Assembly (NCBI GenBank): GCA_977006965.1
Contig: OZ345386.1
Coordinates: 1 to 28,526 of the forward strand
Direction: 5' to 3'
Origin: Phymatolithon calcareum
Lineage: Eukaryota; Rhodophyta; Florideophyceae; Hapalidiales
Length of the DNA: 28,526 nt
The first letter of the stretch is position 1. Every line of letters begins with the position of its first letter. Shown here in pieces: positions 1 to 9,770 of this stretch. A program made the position numbers and the translations under genes. Under the pieces are notes generated by a model. The model searched no databases. It worked only from the letters and a program-made list of their open reading frames with translations, and was not told the origin of the DNA.

Positions 1-398
1 AGTATCACTATGGATAGAGTATCACTGTTGTCTACTGTATGTATATCATAGGGGTAGGGGATGGATAGAGTATCACTATGGATAGAGTATCACTGTTGTC
101 TACTGTATGTATATCATAGGGGTAGGGGATGGATAGAGTATCACTATGGATAGAGTATCACTGTTGTCTACTGTATGTATATCATAGGGGTAGGGGATGG
201 ATAGAGTATCACTATGGATAGAGTATCACTGTTGTCTACTGTATGTATATCATAGGGGTAGGGGATGGATAGAGTATCACTATGGATAGAGTATCACTGT
301 TGTCTACTGTATGTATATCATAGGGGTAGGGGATGGATAGAGTATCACTATGGATAGAGTATCACTGTTGTCTACTGTATGTATATCATAGGGGTAGG
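1..398. repeat. 68-bp tandem repeat array, left part
   Basis: Five complete identical 68-bp units plus a 58-nt partial unit run straight into the first base of trnR. Each unit contains a 17-mer (atggatagagtatcact) twice in tandem, then a 34-bp segment ending in a G-rich stretch (ggggtagggg). The last base of the window and base 1 join in phase, so this is one array with 28196-28526. It lies between the two diverging gene sets, a place where replication or transcription starts would be expected; that role is inference. No ORF or RNA gene is seen in it. Confidence 0.97.
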
Positions 399-473
399 AC
401 GTTTTTAGTTTAAGCTGGATAAAACATCAATCTTCTAAATTGAATACTAAAGGTTCGAATCCTTTAAAACGTG
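399..473 (+). tRNA. trnR: tRNA-Arg (UCU)
   Basis: A 7-bp acceptor stem (acgtttt with aaaacgt) encloses an anticodon arm with loop cttctaa, giving UCU, and a T arm with loop ttcgaat. It should read AGA and AGG as arginine. The gene begins on the base after the tandem array ends, so any upstream signal must lie in the repeat itself. Confidence 0.93.
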
Positions 474-479
474 TAAAAT

Positions 480-569
480 TGAAGAGAATAGGATTTGAAC
501 CTATGATACATTATTTTGATGTATGACGATTTAGCAAACCGTTGCCTTCAACCACTCGGCCACCTCTTC
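480..569 (-). tRNA. trnS: tRNA-Ser (GCU)
   Basis: A class II tRNA with a long variable arm. The acceptor is gaagagg with tctcttc and the anticodon loop ttgctaa gives GCU. It is the only minus-strand gene at the left end. Its first 26 nt and its upstream 61 nt are identical to those of trnY at the other end, and its 3' 28 nt differ from trnY by one base. Only the middle of the gene is distinct. Confidence 0.92.
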
Positions 570-630
570 AGAATGTTTCTATTCTTTAATATGTGTTTTT
601 TTGCTCACAAGTTTTTTTTTTCATTTTTTT
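544..630. repeat. 87-bp inverted repeat, left arm
   Basis: The sequence is the exact reverse complement of 28047-28133. It covers the 5' 26 nt of trnS(GCU) and 61 nt of upstream spacer, including its A and T runs. Because the copy includes non-tRNA DNA, common tRNA structure cannot explain it; it is a duplicated inverted segment. Confidence 0.95.
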
Positions 631-635
631 ATATT

Positions 636-708
636 GGGGATATAGTTTAATTGGAAAAACATATGTTTTGCATACATAAAATTACCAGTTCAAGTCTGGT
701 TATTTCCA
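636..708 (+). tRNA. trnA: tRNA-Ala (UGC)
   Basis: The acceptor ggggata pairs with tatttcc, using two G-U pairs. The anticodon stem tatgt/acata holds loop tttgcat, giving UGC. The T arm has ccagt/ctggt around loop tcaagt. It is the first gene of the plus-strand unit after the inverted repeat and is followed by the 178-codon ORF. Confidence 0.88.
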
Positions 709-735
709 GTTTAAGTAATTTTAAATAAATATTTA

Positions 736-1272
736 ATGAAACAATTTTTAAATCCAAGACTAAAAGTTTATAATGAACTGCTTTGTAAGTACGACATTGT
801 AGACAAGGAATTTACAACTAATATTAGTTTAGTGAATAATTTAAAAGCTGTAAGGGTTTTTTACTATACTAACAATCTAAATAATTTAAATTTTAGTATA
901 TTTTTAGATAAAGAATTTACAACTTATCAAAGAATTAGTTTAATTTCTAAAGTTAAACAAAAATTTAAAACTTCAAATTTTTTAATAACCTTACGAAGTT
1001 TGTTTTTGTACATGTATTTAGAACTTCTTATAAATTCATATTTTTTTACTAAAAATAGTGTAATAAATAAAAAACTAAATTCTTTTACCTTTACCTTTCA
1101 TCAAAATTCTTACAATTCTTTTTTACCTGATGAAGTTTTGACTAAGTTAGATAGTTGTAATTATGAACATCAAAGTACTTTAATATCTTTATTTTTTCAA
1201 CATTTAAAATGCGTTAATTTAGATAAACAATTAAATTACTATTTTATTTCAATTCTTTCTAAATTAGGCTAG
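736..1272 (+). CDS. unassigned 178-aa protein, possibly divergent ribosomal protein uL5
   Basis: An intact ATG-to-TAG reading frame whose stop overlaps trnW by 2 nt. Composition is lysine- and asparagine-rich like the ribosomal proteins of this genome, and it lacks long hydrophobic helices. The length (178) is that of bacterial L5 (about 179). The segment ITLRSLFLYMYLELLI (near residue 84) resembles the L5 motif around V-T-L-R-G followed by a hydrophobic helix. The segment beginning NSFTFTF near residue 115, with FLPDEV soon after, resembles the strand of mitochondrial L5 that precedes the F-x-P-E region. The N-terminus (PRLKVYNELL) also fits the family pattern. No single motif is decisive. 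rpl5 occurs in some mitochondrial genomes, including cyanidialean red algae. Treat the L5 call as a hypothesis; that it is a real gene is much more certain, because the ORF fits exactly between two tRNAs. Confidence 0.45.
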   Translation: MKQFLNPRLKVYNELLCKYDIVDKEFTTNISLVNNLKAVRVFYYTNNLNNLNFSIFLDKEFTTYQRISLISKVKQKFKTSNFLITLRSLFLYMYLELLINSYFFTKNSVINKKLNSFTFTFHQNSYNSFLPDEVLTKLDSCNYEHQSTLISLFFQHLKCVNLDKQLNYYFISILSKLG

Positions 1273-1343
1273 GAGAGTAGCTTAATTGGTAGAGCTTTGG
1301 TTTTCAAAACCAATGGTTGAGGGTTCGAATCCTTCTTCTCCTG
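1271..1343 (+). tRNA. trnW: tRNA-Trp (UCA), decodes UGA and UGG
   Basis: The acceptor aggagag pairs with ttctcct. The anticodon stem ttggt/accaa holds loop tttcaaa, giving UCA. The UCA anticodon reads UGA as well as UGG and directly supports the UGA = Trp code seen in the protein genes. It overlaps the stop codon of the preceding ORF by 2 nt. Confidence 0.95.
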
Positions 1344-1367
1344 ATAAAAATTATTACCTACAAATAT

Positions 1368-2126
1368 ATGAATATTTTAATTATTGCAAGTCCCTTAGAA
1401 CAATTTGAGATTGTAACTCTTTTACCTTTTACAGTGTTTGGTTTAAACATTTCTGTAACTAATTCTTCATTATTTTTGATTCTTTCTTCACTTTTAATTA
1501 TTATTTTATTGTCATTTAGTTTTTTTAAAGCTAGTTTAATTCCTAATGCATGACACTTAGCACAAGAATCCTTTTATTCACTTACGTCTAACATTGTTAA
1601 GGATAACTTAGGTTCAAAGGGTGAAGTTTATTTTCCTTTTATTTTTACACTTCATTTAGTTTTGTTTTTTTGTAATTTAGTAGGAATGGTTCCGTACAGT
1701 TTTACTGTTACAAGTCATATTATATTTACATTTAGTTTAGCATTATCAATTTTTATCGGAATTAATATTATAGGGATACGTACTCATGGTTTTAAATTTT
1801 TTGGTTTATTTTTACCAAGAGGAGTACCCTTAATTATTATGCCTTTACTAGTCACTATTGAAATTGTCTCTTATATAATTAAAGTATTTACTTTGTCTAT
1901 CCGTTTATTTGCAAACATGACATCTGGACATACTCTTTTAAAAATTATAGCTGGTTTTTCTTGAACAATGTTATCTGCAGGAGGTTTATTAGCTGTTTTA
2001 CATTTAATACCTTTAGCACTTTTATTGATTTTAATTGGATTAGAATTAGGAATTGCTGCCTTACAAGCTTATGTTTTTACTTTATTAACGTGTATTTACT
2101 TAAACGATGTTTTAGAAATACATTAA
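1368..2126 (+). CDS. atp6: ATP synthase F0 subunit a
   Basis: The 252-aa membrane protein forms the proton half-channels beside the subunit c ring in the inner membrane. The conserved segment LSIRLFANMTSGH carries the essential arginine (Arg179), and the last helix has the family pattern LELGIAALQAYVF (225-237). About six membrane helices are visible. The frame is continuous from the ATG to TAA only when UGA is read as Trp (codons for Trp62 and Trp199). It follows trnW by 24 nt and precedes atp8 by 16 nt. As I recall, florideophyte red algae usually have atp8 before atp6, so the reversed order here is unusual. Confidence 0.97.
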
Positions 2127-2142
2127 TCAAAATTAATAAATC

Positions 2143-2547
2143 ATGCCACAATTAGACTTTATTATTGTATTTCCTCAAATTTTTTGGTTATTATTAACCT
2201 TTTTTTTTACTTATACTACTATTATTTGTTTTTTTTTACCTCTTTTTGTAAAATTCTTAAAAACTAGAAAACATATTGTAATAGAAAATACTAAGTTACT
2301 ATTACTTACACAAAAAAAAATTGATACAAAACAATTACAATTAAGTACTACTATTAATCAAAATTTTTATTTAGTAAAATTATTTTTGGAGACAGAAATC
2401 ATTAATCTTTTTTCTAAAGATTTAGCATTAGAATTAAATTCAATAGATACTAAAGTAATTGAAGTTTTGTACTATAATACAATATATTATGATACAAATA
2501 TATTAGATTCTATACCTTTAAATCCTAAATTTAACAAAAAAATATAG
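2143..2547 (+). CDS. atp8: ATP synthase F0 subunit 8 (ymf19)
   Basis: A 134-aa protein beginning MPQLDFIIVFPQIFWLLLTF, the classical Atp8/Ymf19 start, with one or two N-terminal membrane segments and then a charged, lysine-rich matrix domain. The length matches plant and red algal Ymf19 (about 135 aa). It acts in the stator side of F0. The TAG stop shares its last base with the GTG start of nad5. Confidence 0.92.
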   Translation: MPQLDFIIVFPQIFWLLLTFFFTYTTIICFFLPLFVKFLKTRKHIVIENTKLLLLTQKKIDTKQLQLSTTINQNFYLVKLFLETEIINLFSKDLALELNSIDTKVIEVLYYNTIYYDTNILDSIPLNPKFNKKI

Positions 2548-4559
2548 TGTATTTACTAATTATACTTTTACCTCTTTTAGGTTCTTTAATGACTGGTTTT
2601 TTAGGACGTTTTTTAGGACGTTATGGATCAGGAATTGTTACTACTACTTGTGTATTTACATCTATGTTTTTATCAATTTTAGTATTTTATGAGGTTGGTT
2701 TGTTAAATTCTACTTGTTACATAGATTTAACTAGTTGATTAACATGTGGAGTTATTAGTGTATCGTGAGGCTTTATTTTTGATAGTTTAACATGTGTAAT
2801 GTTAATAGTAGTTACAGTTGTCTCAACTTTAGTTCATTTATACTCAATAAAATATATGGAAAATGATCCACATTGTCCAAGATTTATGTCATATCTACAA
2901 ATTTTTACATTTTTTATGTTACTTTTAGTTACAGCAGATAACTTAATTCAAATGTTTTTAGGTTGAGAAGGTGTTGGTATATCTTCTTACCTTTTAATAA
3001 ATTTTTGACATACACGTTATTGAGCAAATCAATCTGCTTTAAAAGCTTTAATCGTTAATCGTATTGGGGATTTTTCTTTAAGTATTGGAATATTTTTAAT
3101 CTTTTATGTGTTTAGATCTTTGGAGTATGCCTTAATTTTTCCTATGGTTCCGTTATTTTCTAATTATTTTTTTATTGTTATGGGTATTAAATTACACGCT
3201 TTAACAACCATATCCATCTTTTTATTTTTAGGTGCTGTAGGTAAGTCAGCTCAATTAGGTTTACATACTTGATTGCCAGATGCAATGGAAGGGCCTACAC
3301 CTGTATCGGCTTTAATTCACGCTGCTACAATGGTTACAGCCGGTGTATTTTTAATGGTTCGTTTCTCACCTCTTTTAGAATTTACTCCTTTTATTTTATT
3401 TTTAATGGTTGTGTTTGGTTCAATAACAGCTTTTTTTGCTTCTATGGTTGGTGTATTTCAAAATGATTTAAAAAAAATAATTGCTTATTCTACTTGTAGT
3501 CAACTAGGTTATATGACTTTTTGTTGTGGAATTTCTAGTTATGCCTTAAGTATGTTTCATTTAACAAATCATGCTTTTTTTAAAGCTCTTTTATTTTTAG
3601 CTGCAGGCTCCGTTATTCATGCTGTTTCGGATGAACAGGATATTCGTAAAATGGGATCTTTAATACGTTTTTTACCATTAACTTATTCTTTAATGCTAAT
3701 TGGTTCCTTAGCATTAGCCGGTTTTCCTTTTTTAGCCGGTTTTTATTCTAAAGATTTTATATTGGAATTAACTCAAGTATTTCAAAATACAAATTTAAAC
3801 TTAAAGTATGGTTATTTAGCTTGTTGACTAGGCAATATTTCTGTTTTTTTTACAGCGTTTTACTCTTTTAGATTAATATATTTAACTTTTATAAATAATT
3901 CTAATGTATTTAGAGTTGTTATTGGAAAAACACATGAATCATCGTTTTTAATGACTATGCCTTTAATAATTTTAGCGGTAGGTAGCTTATTTGTGGGTTT
4001 TCTAACAAAAGATTTTTTTGTAGGAGTAGGAACAAGTTTTTGAGGTTCATCTATATTTATTTTATCAGAACATTTATTTTTTATTGAAGCTGAGTTTTTA
4101 CCAATTTTTGTAAAATGATTACCTTTTATTTTAAGTTTACTTGGTATTTTGTTGGCTAGTATACTTAATATACTTAATTATAACCATTTTAAGTTTTTAA
4201 AAACCCAACCTACTTTTTATTTTTTATCTTTTTTAATAAGTAAAAAATGATACGTAGATGTTTTATACAATAGATGTTTTATACAACCTATATTAAAATT
4301 TGGTTATTTAGTATCCTTTAAAGTACTTGATCGTGGATTTATTGAATTAGTCGGTCCTTATGGTTTATCGAGGCTTGTATTTATTTATAGTAAGAAATTT
4401 GTTAATTTACAGACAGGGCAAATAACGCATTATTTGTTCTTTATGGTTTTAGGAGTTTGTTTTTTTAGTTTTTTAATATCACCTTTATCTTTTTTTTATG
4501 CTATTAACTTAGATCAGCGTATAATAGGTTTGTTTTTTATTTTAATGTCTTTTATTTAA
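2547..4559 (+). CDS. nad5: NADH dehydrogenase subunit 5
   Basis: A 670-aa proton-pumping antiporter-like subunit of complex I. Recognisable segments include the [23 protein letters not shown] motif region at about residues 243-265 and ND...[15 protein letters not shown] further on. The coding frame begins at a GTG overlapping the atp8 stop by one base; ATA at 2544 is an alternative start. The N-terminal segment [13 protein letters not shown] matches the family. Many internal UGA codons are read as Trp. Length is normal for the family. It ends 8 nt before trnI. Confidence 0.96.
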
Positions 4560-4567
4560 TTTTTTTG

Positions 4568-5114
4568 GAGTCTATAGCTTAAAGGTTAGAGCGTACGCGT
4601 GTGGCATGTTAAGACCAAATTACTTAAGTACAAGTTCTTTTACCTACCTAAATTAGTTTTTTTATGTAAGTGTAATTCTTATTGCTTTTAAGATTCAAGC
4701 AAAAATATTTTTATAACTTTTAGTTAGAGCTAAAATATATTAGTAAATTTAAGAGTACGTACAGAAACTTGTTGAAAATATCATTACTCTAAAATTAAAA
4801 TTTCTATATTATATAATTCGTTAAACAGCGTATATTTAACTAGAATCTCCTTTATTTCAATGGTATAAAACAGGACTCTAAAAATTTTATAGATAAAAAA
4901 ACTGGAACATGCATTACAAGGAAAGTAACAAAGCAAACGTTTTTTTATAATAAAAAGGATAAGCAAACGTTACTTACTTTTTAAAATTTTAAAAAGTAAG
5001 CTATATGATAAGAAATTATCACGTATAGTTTTAAACAAAGATTTTTACTACTGTAATAAAATCGATTGTAACTTGATAAGCGTAAAATTGGTTGTTCGAA
5101 TCAACCTAGACTCA
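4568..5114 (+). tRNA. trnI: tRNA-Ile (GAU), split by a group II intron
   Basis: Exon 1 is 4568-4598 and exon 2 is 5073-5114. Neither half folds alone, but joined they give a complete 73-nt tRNA. The acceptor gagtcta pairs perfectly with tagactc. The anticodon stem tacgc (end of exon 1) pairs perfectly with gcgta (exon 2), around loop ttgataa, giving GAU. The T arm is ggttg/caacc. The splice site falls between positions 31 and 32. A group II intron in trnI is known from red algal mitochondria such as Chondrus. Confidence 0.93.
4599..5072 (+). other. ORF-less group II intron in trnI
   Basis: The 474-nt intron starts GTGTG and ends AC, fitting the group II GUGYG...AY rule. Domain V lies at about 4998-5031: an AGC...GTT stem, a GAAA tetraloop and a 2-nt CG bulge on the 3' strand. 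Domain VI follows, with acaa/ttgt and gatttt/aaaatc helices enclosing a bulged A eight bases before the 3' end, the expected branch point. Candidate guide pairings are EBS2 ctctaa (4787-4792) with IBS2 ttagag (4586-4591), and EBS1 gcgtat (4828-4833) with IBS1 gtacgc (4593-4598, one G-U). There is no maturase ORF inside it, so splicing would need factors supplied from elsewhere. Confidence 0.92.
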
Positions 5115-5150
5115 AAAACTTGAACATAAACAAACCCTATACTTGTTTAC

Positions 5151-6632
5151 ATGATGGAACTATTTAATCCTCTTGTAATTACATCAATTACGCCCCTTCT
5201 TGGTTTATTTTTTTTGTTATTTATACCCAAACATGATATTTACTTATGTCGAAAAATTGCTTTGTATAGTAGCAGCTTGACATTTATTTTTTCATTAATT
5301 ATTTGATTACAGTTTAATCAAAATTCTCCATTTTTTCAATTTTGTAAAACTTTTAGTTGATTTACCTCTTTAAACTTTTATTATACTATTGGTATAGATG
5401 GAATTTCATTATTTTTTATATTATTAACAACTCTTTTAATTCTTTTATGTATTTTAGTTAGTTGAGAATCTGTAACTAAATACGTAAAAGAGTACCTAAT
5501 TTCTTTTTTAATTTTAGAATTTTTTCTTATTCAAGTATTTAGTGTCTTAGATTTATTTCTTTTTTACGTATATTTTGAAAGTGTTTTAATGCCAATGTTT
5601 TTAATTATAGGAATTTGAGGTTCTAGGGAGCGTAAAGTAAGAGCAGCTTATCAGTTTTTTTTATATACTTTAGTAGGTTCATTGTTAATGTTAATAGCGT
5701 TATTATCAATTTATTTTATTACTGGTACTACAGATTTACAAATTCTTTGGAACTTCAATTTTTCTGAAACACAACAATTTTTTTTTTGGTTAGCTTTTTT
5801 TGCAAGTTTTGCCGTTAAAATTCCTATGGTTCCATTCCATATTTGATTACCGGAAGCTCACGCGGAAGCTCCAACAGCAGGTTCTGTAATTTTAGCGGGT
5901 GTTCTTTTAAAAATGGGTGGTTATGGGTTTTTAAGATTCTCTATTCCTATGTTCCCGTTAGCAACAATCTACTTTACACCTTTAGTGTATACATTAAGTT
6001 TAATAGCAGCCTTATACGCTTCATTAACTACTTTAAGACAAGTAGATTTAAAAAAAATTATTGCGTATTCTTCTGTAGCCCATATGGGTTTTGTAACTAT
6101 TGGAATTTTTACTTTGAATACGCAAGGGATAGAAGGAAGTATTCTACTAATGCTAAGTCACGGTCTTGTTTCAAGTGCGCTTTTTCTTTGTGTTGGAATT
6201 TTATACGATCGTTATAAAACTAGAATTATAAAATATTATGGAGGTTTAGTACAAGTTATGCCTATTTTTGTTACTTTTTTTTTGTTTTTTTCCTTTGCTA
6301 ATATAGGATTTCCAGGAACAAGTAGTTTTATAGGTGAACTTTTAGTTTTACTTGGTGCTTTTCAATCTAATATATTTTTGACATTTGTAACAGCTTTTAG
6401 TATAATTTTAAGTGCTGGTTATTCTATTTGATTATTAAATAGAATTAGTTTTGGTTTACTTAAAATAGATTATTTTAAAACTTTTCAAGATATTTCAAGA
6501 CGCGAATTTTGAATTTTGCTACCTTTGTGATTTTTAGTTTTGTGAATAGGTATTTTACCAAATAATTTTTTAAATGAAATACACTTTTCTGTAAATTATC
6601 TATTGGAACATTGTTCTAATTTTAAAATTTAG
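5151..6632 (+). CDS. nad4: NADH dehydrogenase subunit 4
   Basis: A 493-aa antiporter-like subunit of complex I. Diagnostic segments are [20 protein letters not shown] followed by [18 protein letters not shown], and [16 protein letters not shown]. About 13 membrane helices are apparent. The frame opens at ATGATG; the first ATG was chosen because nothing upstream competes for it. UGA codons encode Trp, for example in the HIWLPEAH motif. The gene ends 8 nt before sdhD, in the same plus-strand run. Confidence 0.97.
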
Positions 6633-6640
6633 TTTTATTA

Positions 6641-6883
6641 ATGATTTTTTTATACCAATGATGACTTTTGAGACTTTCTGTAATATTAATTTTACCTTCT
6701 TTTTTTATTGACTTGGAAGGTCTTTTTTTATTGAGTTCATTTATATTTTTACATTTAACTTTAGGCTTGAAAGCTATTATAAATGATTATTTACATGATA
6801 GAAAATCAAAAATGCTTTTATTAACATTCATAAAGTTATGTAGCTTTGAATTTTTACGTTATGTTTTAGAATTCTTATTGTAA
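6641..6883 (+). CDS. sdhD: succinate dehydrogenase membrane anchor subunit D (sdh4)
   Basis: An 80-aa hydrophobic protein with about three membrane segments. It carries the SdhD signature H-x3-G...D-Y: His38, Gly42, Asp49-Tyr50 and then His52, the region that binds heme b and ubiquinone in complex II. Start and reading frame depend on UGA = Trp, since residues 7 and 8 are both UGA-encoded (YQWW). Its place between nad4 and nad2 is the one seen in red algae. sdhC and sdhB lie about 4 kb downstream. Confidence 0.85.
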
Positions 6884-6897
6884 ACTCCTTGACAAAA

Positions 6898-8391
6898 ATG
6901 ACAAATTTGATTTTCGATATTTATTGTATTTTACCAGAGATATATTTATCAATTTCTAGCTTTCTTCTTTTAATTTTTGGTGTACTAGTAAGTATTTCGA
7001 AACCACAAGGGTATCCATTATTATCCAGTACTTTTGGTTTACTAAGCATCCAAATTATTTTTTTTATGTTATGTTTTACTATAGCTTTTCCTTACACGAA
7101 TATTTTATCCTGAAATTATTTTCTTGTAGTGGATAACTTTGTACTAGGAGCAAAAATTATTATAGGGATTGTTACTATACTATGAATATTTTTATCTAAA
7201 TGATATATTATTCAAGAAAAAATTAATTCTTTTGAATACTGGATACTTATTTTATTAGTTGTACTTGCACTATTTTTTATTTTACAATCATATGATCTTT
7301 TAACTACTTATTTAGTTATTGAATTTCAAAGTTTAGCTTTTTATGTATTGGCTAGCTTTAAAAGATCTTCAGAATTTTCAACAGAAGCTGGTTTAAAGTA
7401 TTTTGTATTAGGAGCATTTTCTTCTGCTTTTTTACTTTTTGGATCGTCCCTTTTATACGGTTTAACAGGTTTAACTAATTTTTCAGACTTTAGTATTTTT
7501 TTTACAGGTTTTTTAATGGATGATAAATTTTTGTTCTCTGGAACTTTAGTTGGATTAATTTTTATTACATCTGCTTTATTTTTTAAAATTAGTGCTGCAC
7601 CTTTTCATATGTGATCTCCAGATGTTTATGAAGGAGCACCTACTAGTATAACGGCTTTTTTTTCTATTTTTCCTAAATTAGTAGTTTTAACTTTGTTAAT
7701 CCGAATTTTTTTTTATTGTTTTTATGATTTTTTTTCTATTTGAAAAAGTATATTTTTATTTAGTTCTTTTTTATCGTTATTATTTGGATCTTTTGGAGCA
7801 TTTGCCCAAAAAAAATGAAAACGTTTTTTAGCGTACAGTTCAATTAGTCATATTGGTTTTATTTTGATAGGTTTTGTATCGGGGGAATTATCTGGAATTA
7901 TAAGTATTTTACTTTATCTTTTTATTTATGTTATAACTACACTTGGAATATTTACGTTTATAATGAGTCTTCGTTTTTATGAATATCCCCAACAGTTTCA
8001 GGTACGATATTTAGATGAAGTAGCTAATTTATCAAAAATAAATCCATTACTTTCTATTTCATTGATTCTAATCTTATTTTCTATGGCAGGTATACCACCT
8101 TTGTCTGGTTTTTTTGCTAAAGTTTTTATATTATTAACTGGTATACAGAGTGGTTCTTATGGATTAGTCTTATTTTCAATAATTATGAGTAGTATTGCTT
8201 GTTTTTATTATATTCGTATTATAAAAAACGTTTACTTCACAAAATCAAAAAAATGGTTTGTTACAAATCCTTTAACAAAATCAAGCTCTTTTACTTTAGG
8301 TTTTTCATGTATATTCATACTTTTATTTTTTTTAGATATAGAATTGTTTTCTGTACCTATAACAAGAATGGCTTTTGCTTTTCTATCATAA
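6898..8391 (+). CDS. nad2: NADH dehydrogenase subunit 2
   Basis: A 497-aa antiporter-like complex I subunit. It contains [20 protein letters not shown], the [19 protein letters not shown] region and [15 protein letters not shown], all typical of Nad2. The ATG at 6898 was chosen; a TTG three codons upstream is in frame but adds little. Many Trp residues are UGA-encoded. The gene ends 12 nt before nad1. Confidence 0.96.
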
Positions 8392-8403
8392 AAATATATT
8401 TAT

Positions 8404-9387
8404 ATGATTGTAGTATCTATTTTAAAGTTTTTGACAGTAGTTTTACCTTTGATAATCGCAGTTGCTTACATGACTTTAGCAGAACGTAAAGTAATGGCTG
8501 CTATGCAAAGACGTAAAGGTCCTAACATAGTAGGAGTATTTGGTTTATTACAACCTTTAGCTGATGCGTTAAAATTATTTGTTAAAGAGACTATTTTGCC
8601 TTCTAGTGCTAATCTTTTAATTTTTATAGTTGCTCCTATTTTAACTTTTTTGTTAGCTTTGCTTTCATGATGTGTATTACCATTAGGAGAGGGTATGGTC
8701 TATTCTGATATAAATGTGGGAACTTTATACATACTAGCAATATCATCTTTGGGTGTGTATGGCATTATCATGGCAGGTTGGTCAAGTAATTCAAAGTATG
8801 CATTTTTAGGAGCATTAAGGTCTGCTGCTCAAATGGTTTCTTATGAGGTTTCAGTTGGGTTAATATTAATTAATGTTTTACTATGCGCAGGTTCTTTAAA
8901 TTTTTCAGAAATAATTTTAGCACAGCAGTCTGTGTGGTATTTAATACCATTATTTCCAGCTTTTATAATGTTTTATATTTCAATACTTGCAGAAACAAAT
9001 AGGGCACCTTTTGATTTACCCGAAGCAGAAGCAGAATTAGTAGCTGGGTACAATGTAGAGTATTCTGCTATGGGTTTCGCTTTATTTTTTTTAGGAGAAT
9101 ACGCAAATATGATTTTAATGTGTAGTCTAGCAACAGCTTTATTTTTAGGTGGTTGATTGCCTATATTTAATATAATAATATTAAATTGAATTTCTCCAGC
9201 AATTTGATTTAGTTTAAAAACAACTTTTCTTTTATTTTCTTTTATTTGAGTTAGATCATCCTTACCACGTTATCGATATGATCAACTTATGCGTTTAGGT
9301 TGAAAAATTTTTTTACCATTATCTTTAGCTTGAGTATTTTTTGTATCGGGTATTTTAATAAGTTTAAATTGACTTCCTCAAATATAA
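8404..9387 (+). CDS. nad1: NADH dehydrogenase subunit 1
   Basis: A 327-aa subunit forming part of the quinone cavity of complex I. It shows [20 protein letters not shown] and [20 protein letters not shown], both hallmark Nad1 segments facing the quinone site. Eight membrane helices are expected and visible. The ATG start and TAA stop give the normal family length. Seven bases separate it from nad3. Confidence 0.98.
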
Positions 9388-9394
9388 AAGTATA

Positions 9395-9760
9395 ATGAAC
9401 ATAATTTTTAATGAATATTCTATTATTTTAATTTTTTTTTTAATTTCAACAGTACTATCTATGCTTTTATTTTTCTTATCATATATTGTAACACCTCAAA
9501 ACTCTGATCAAGAAAAAATTAGTGCTTATGAGTGCGGTTTTAATCCATTTGATGATGCTAGGTCTACTTTTGATGTTAGGTTTTACTTAGTAGCTATTTT
9601 GTTTTTAATATTTGATCTAGAAGTTAGTTTCTTATTTCCTTGATCATTAATCTTGGGAAAACTTACATGATTTGGTTTTTGAAGTATGATTTGATTTTTA
9701 GTTATTTTAACAGTAGGTTTTATTTATGAATGATACAAGGGTGCGTTAGAATGAGAGTAA
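9395..9760 (+). CDS. nad3: NADH dehydrogenase subunit 3
   Basis: A 121-aa complex I subunit with three membrane helices. The loop segment [14 protein letters not shown] contains the conserved cysteine of the Nad3 active/deactive switch loop. A second signature, [19 protein letters not shown], follows. The C-terminus (YEWYKGALEWE) is as in the family. Four UGA codons near residues 84-95 are read as Trp. Downstream lies the candidate 5S rRNA, then rps11. Confidence 0.97.
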
Positions 9761-9770
9761 TTTTGTCTAT

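Noticed and set aside
1-398. CRISPR-like array
   Set aside because: The 68-bp units are contiguous and identical, with no unique spacers; this is a simple tandem repeat.
1361-2142. Shine-Dalgarno sequences ahead of the protein genes
   Set aside because: Upstream regions are A/T-rich without a consistent gagg-type motif; the few matches are no more than expected by chance.
4594-4610. A tRNA-His with GUG anticodon right after nad5
   Set aside because: The gtg belongs to the group II intron start; the stem around it does not pair, and a good trnH lies at 13616-13691.
4784-4966. 60-aa minus-strand ORF inside the trnI intron
   Set aside because: It is antisense to the intron, has no recognisable domain and looks like a chance AT-rich frame.
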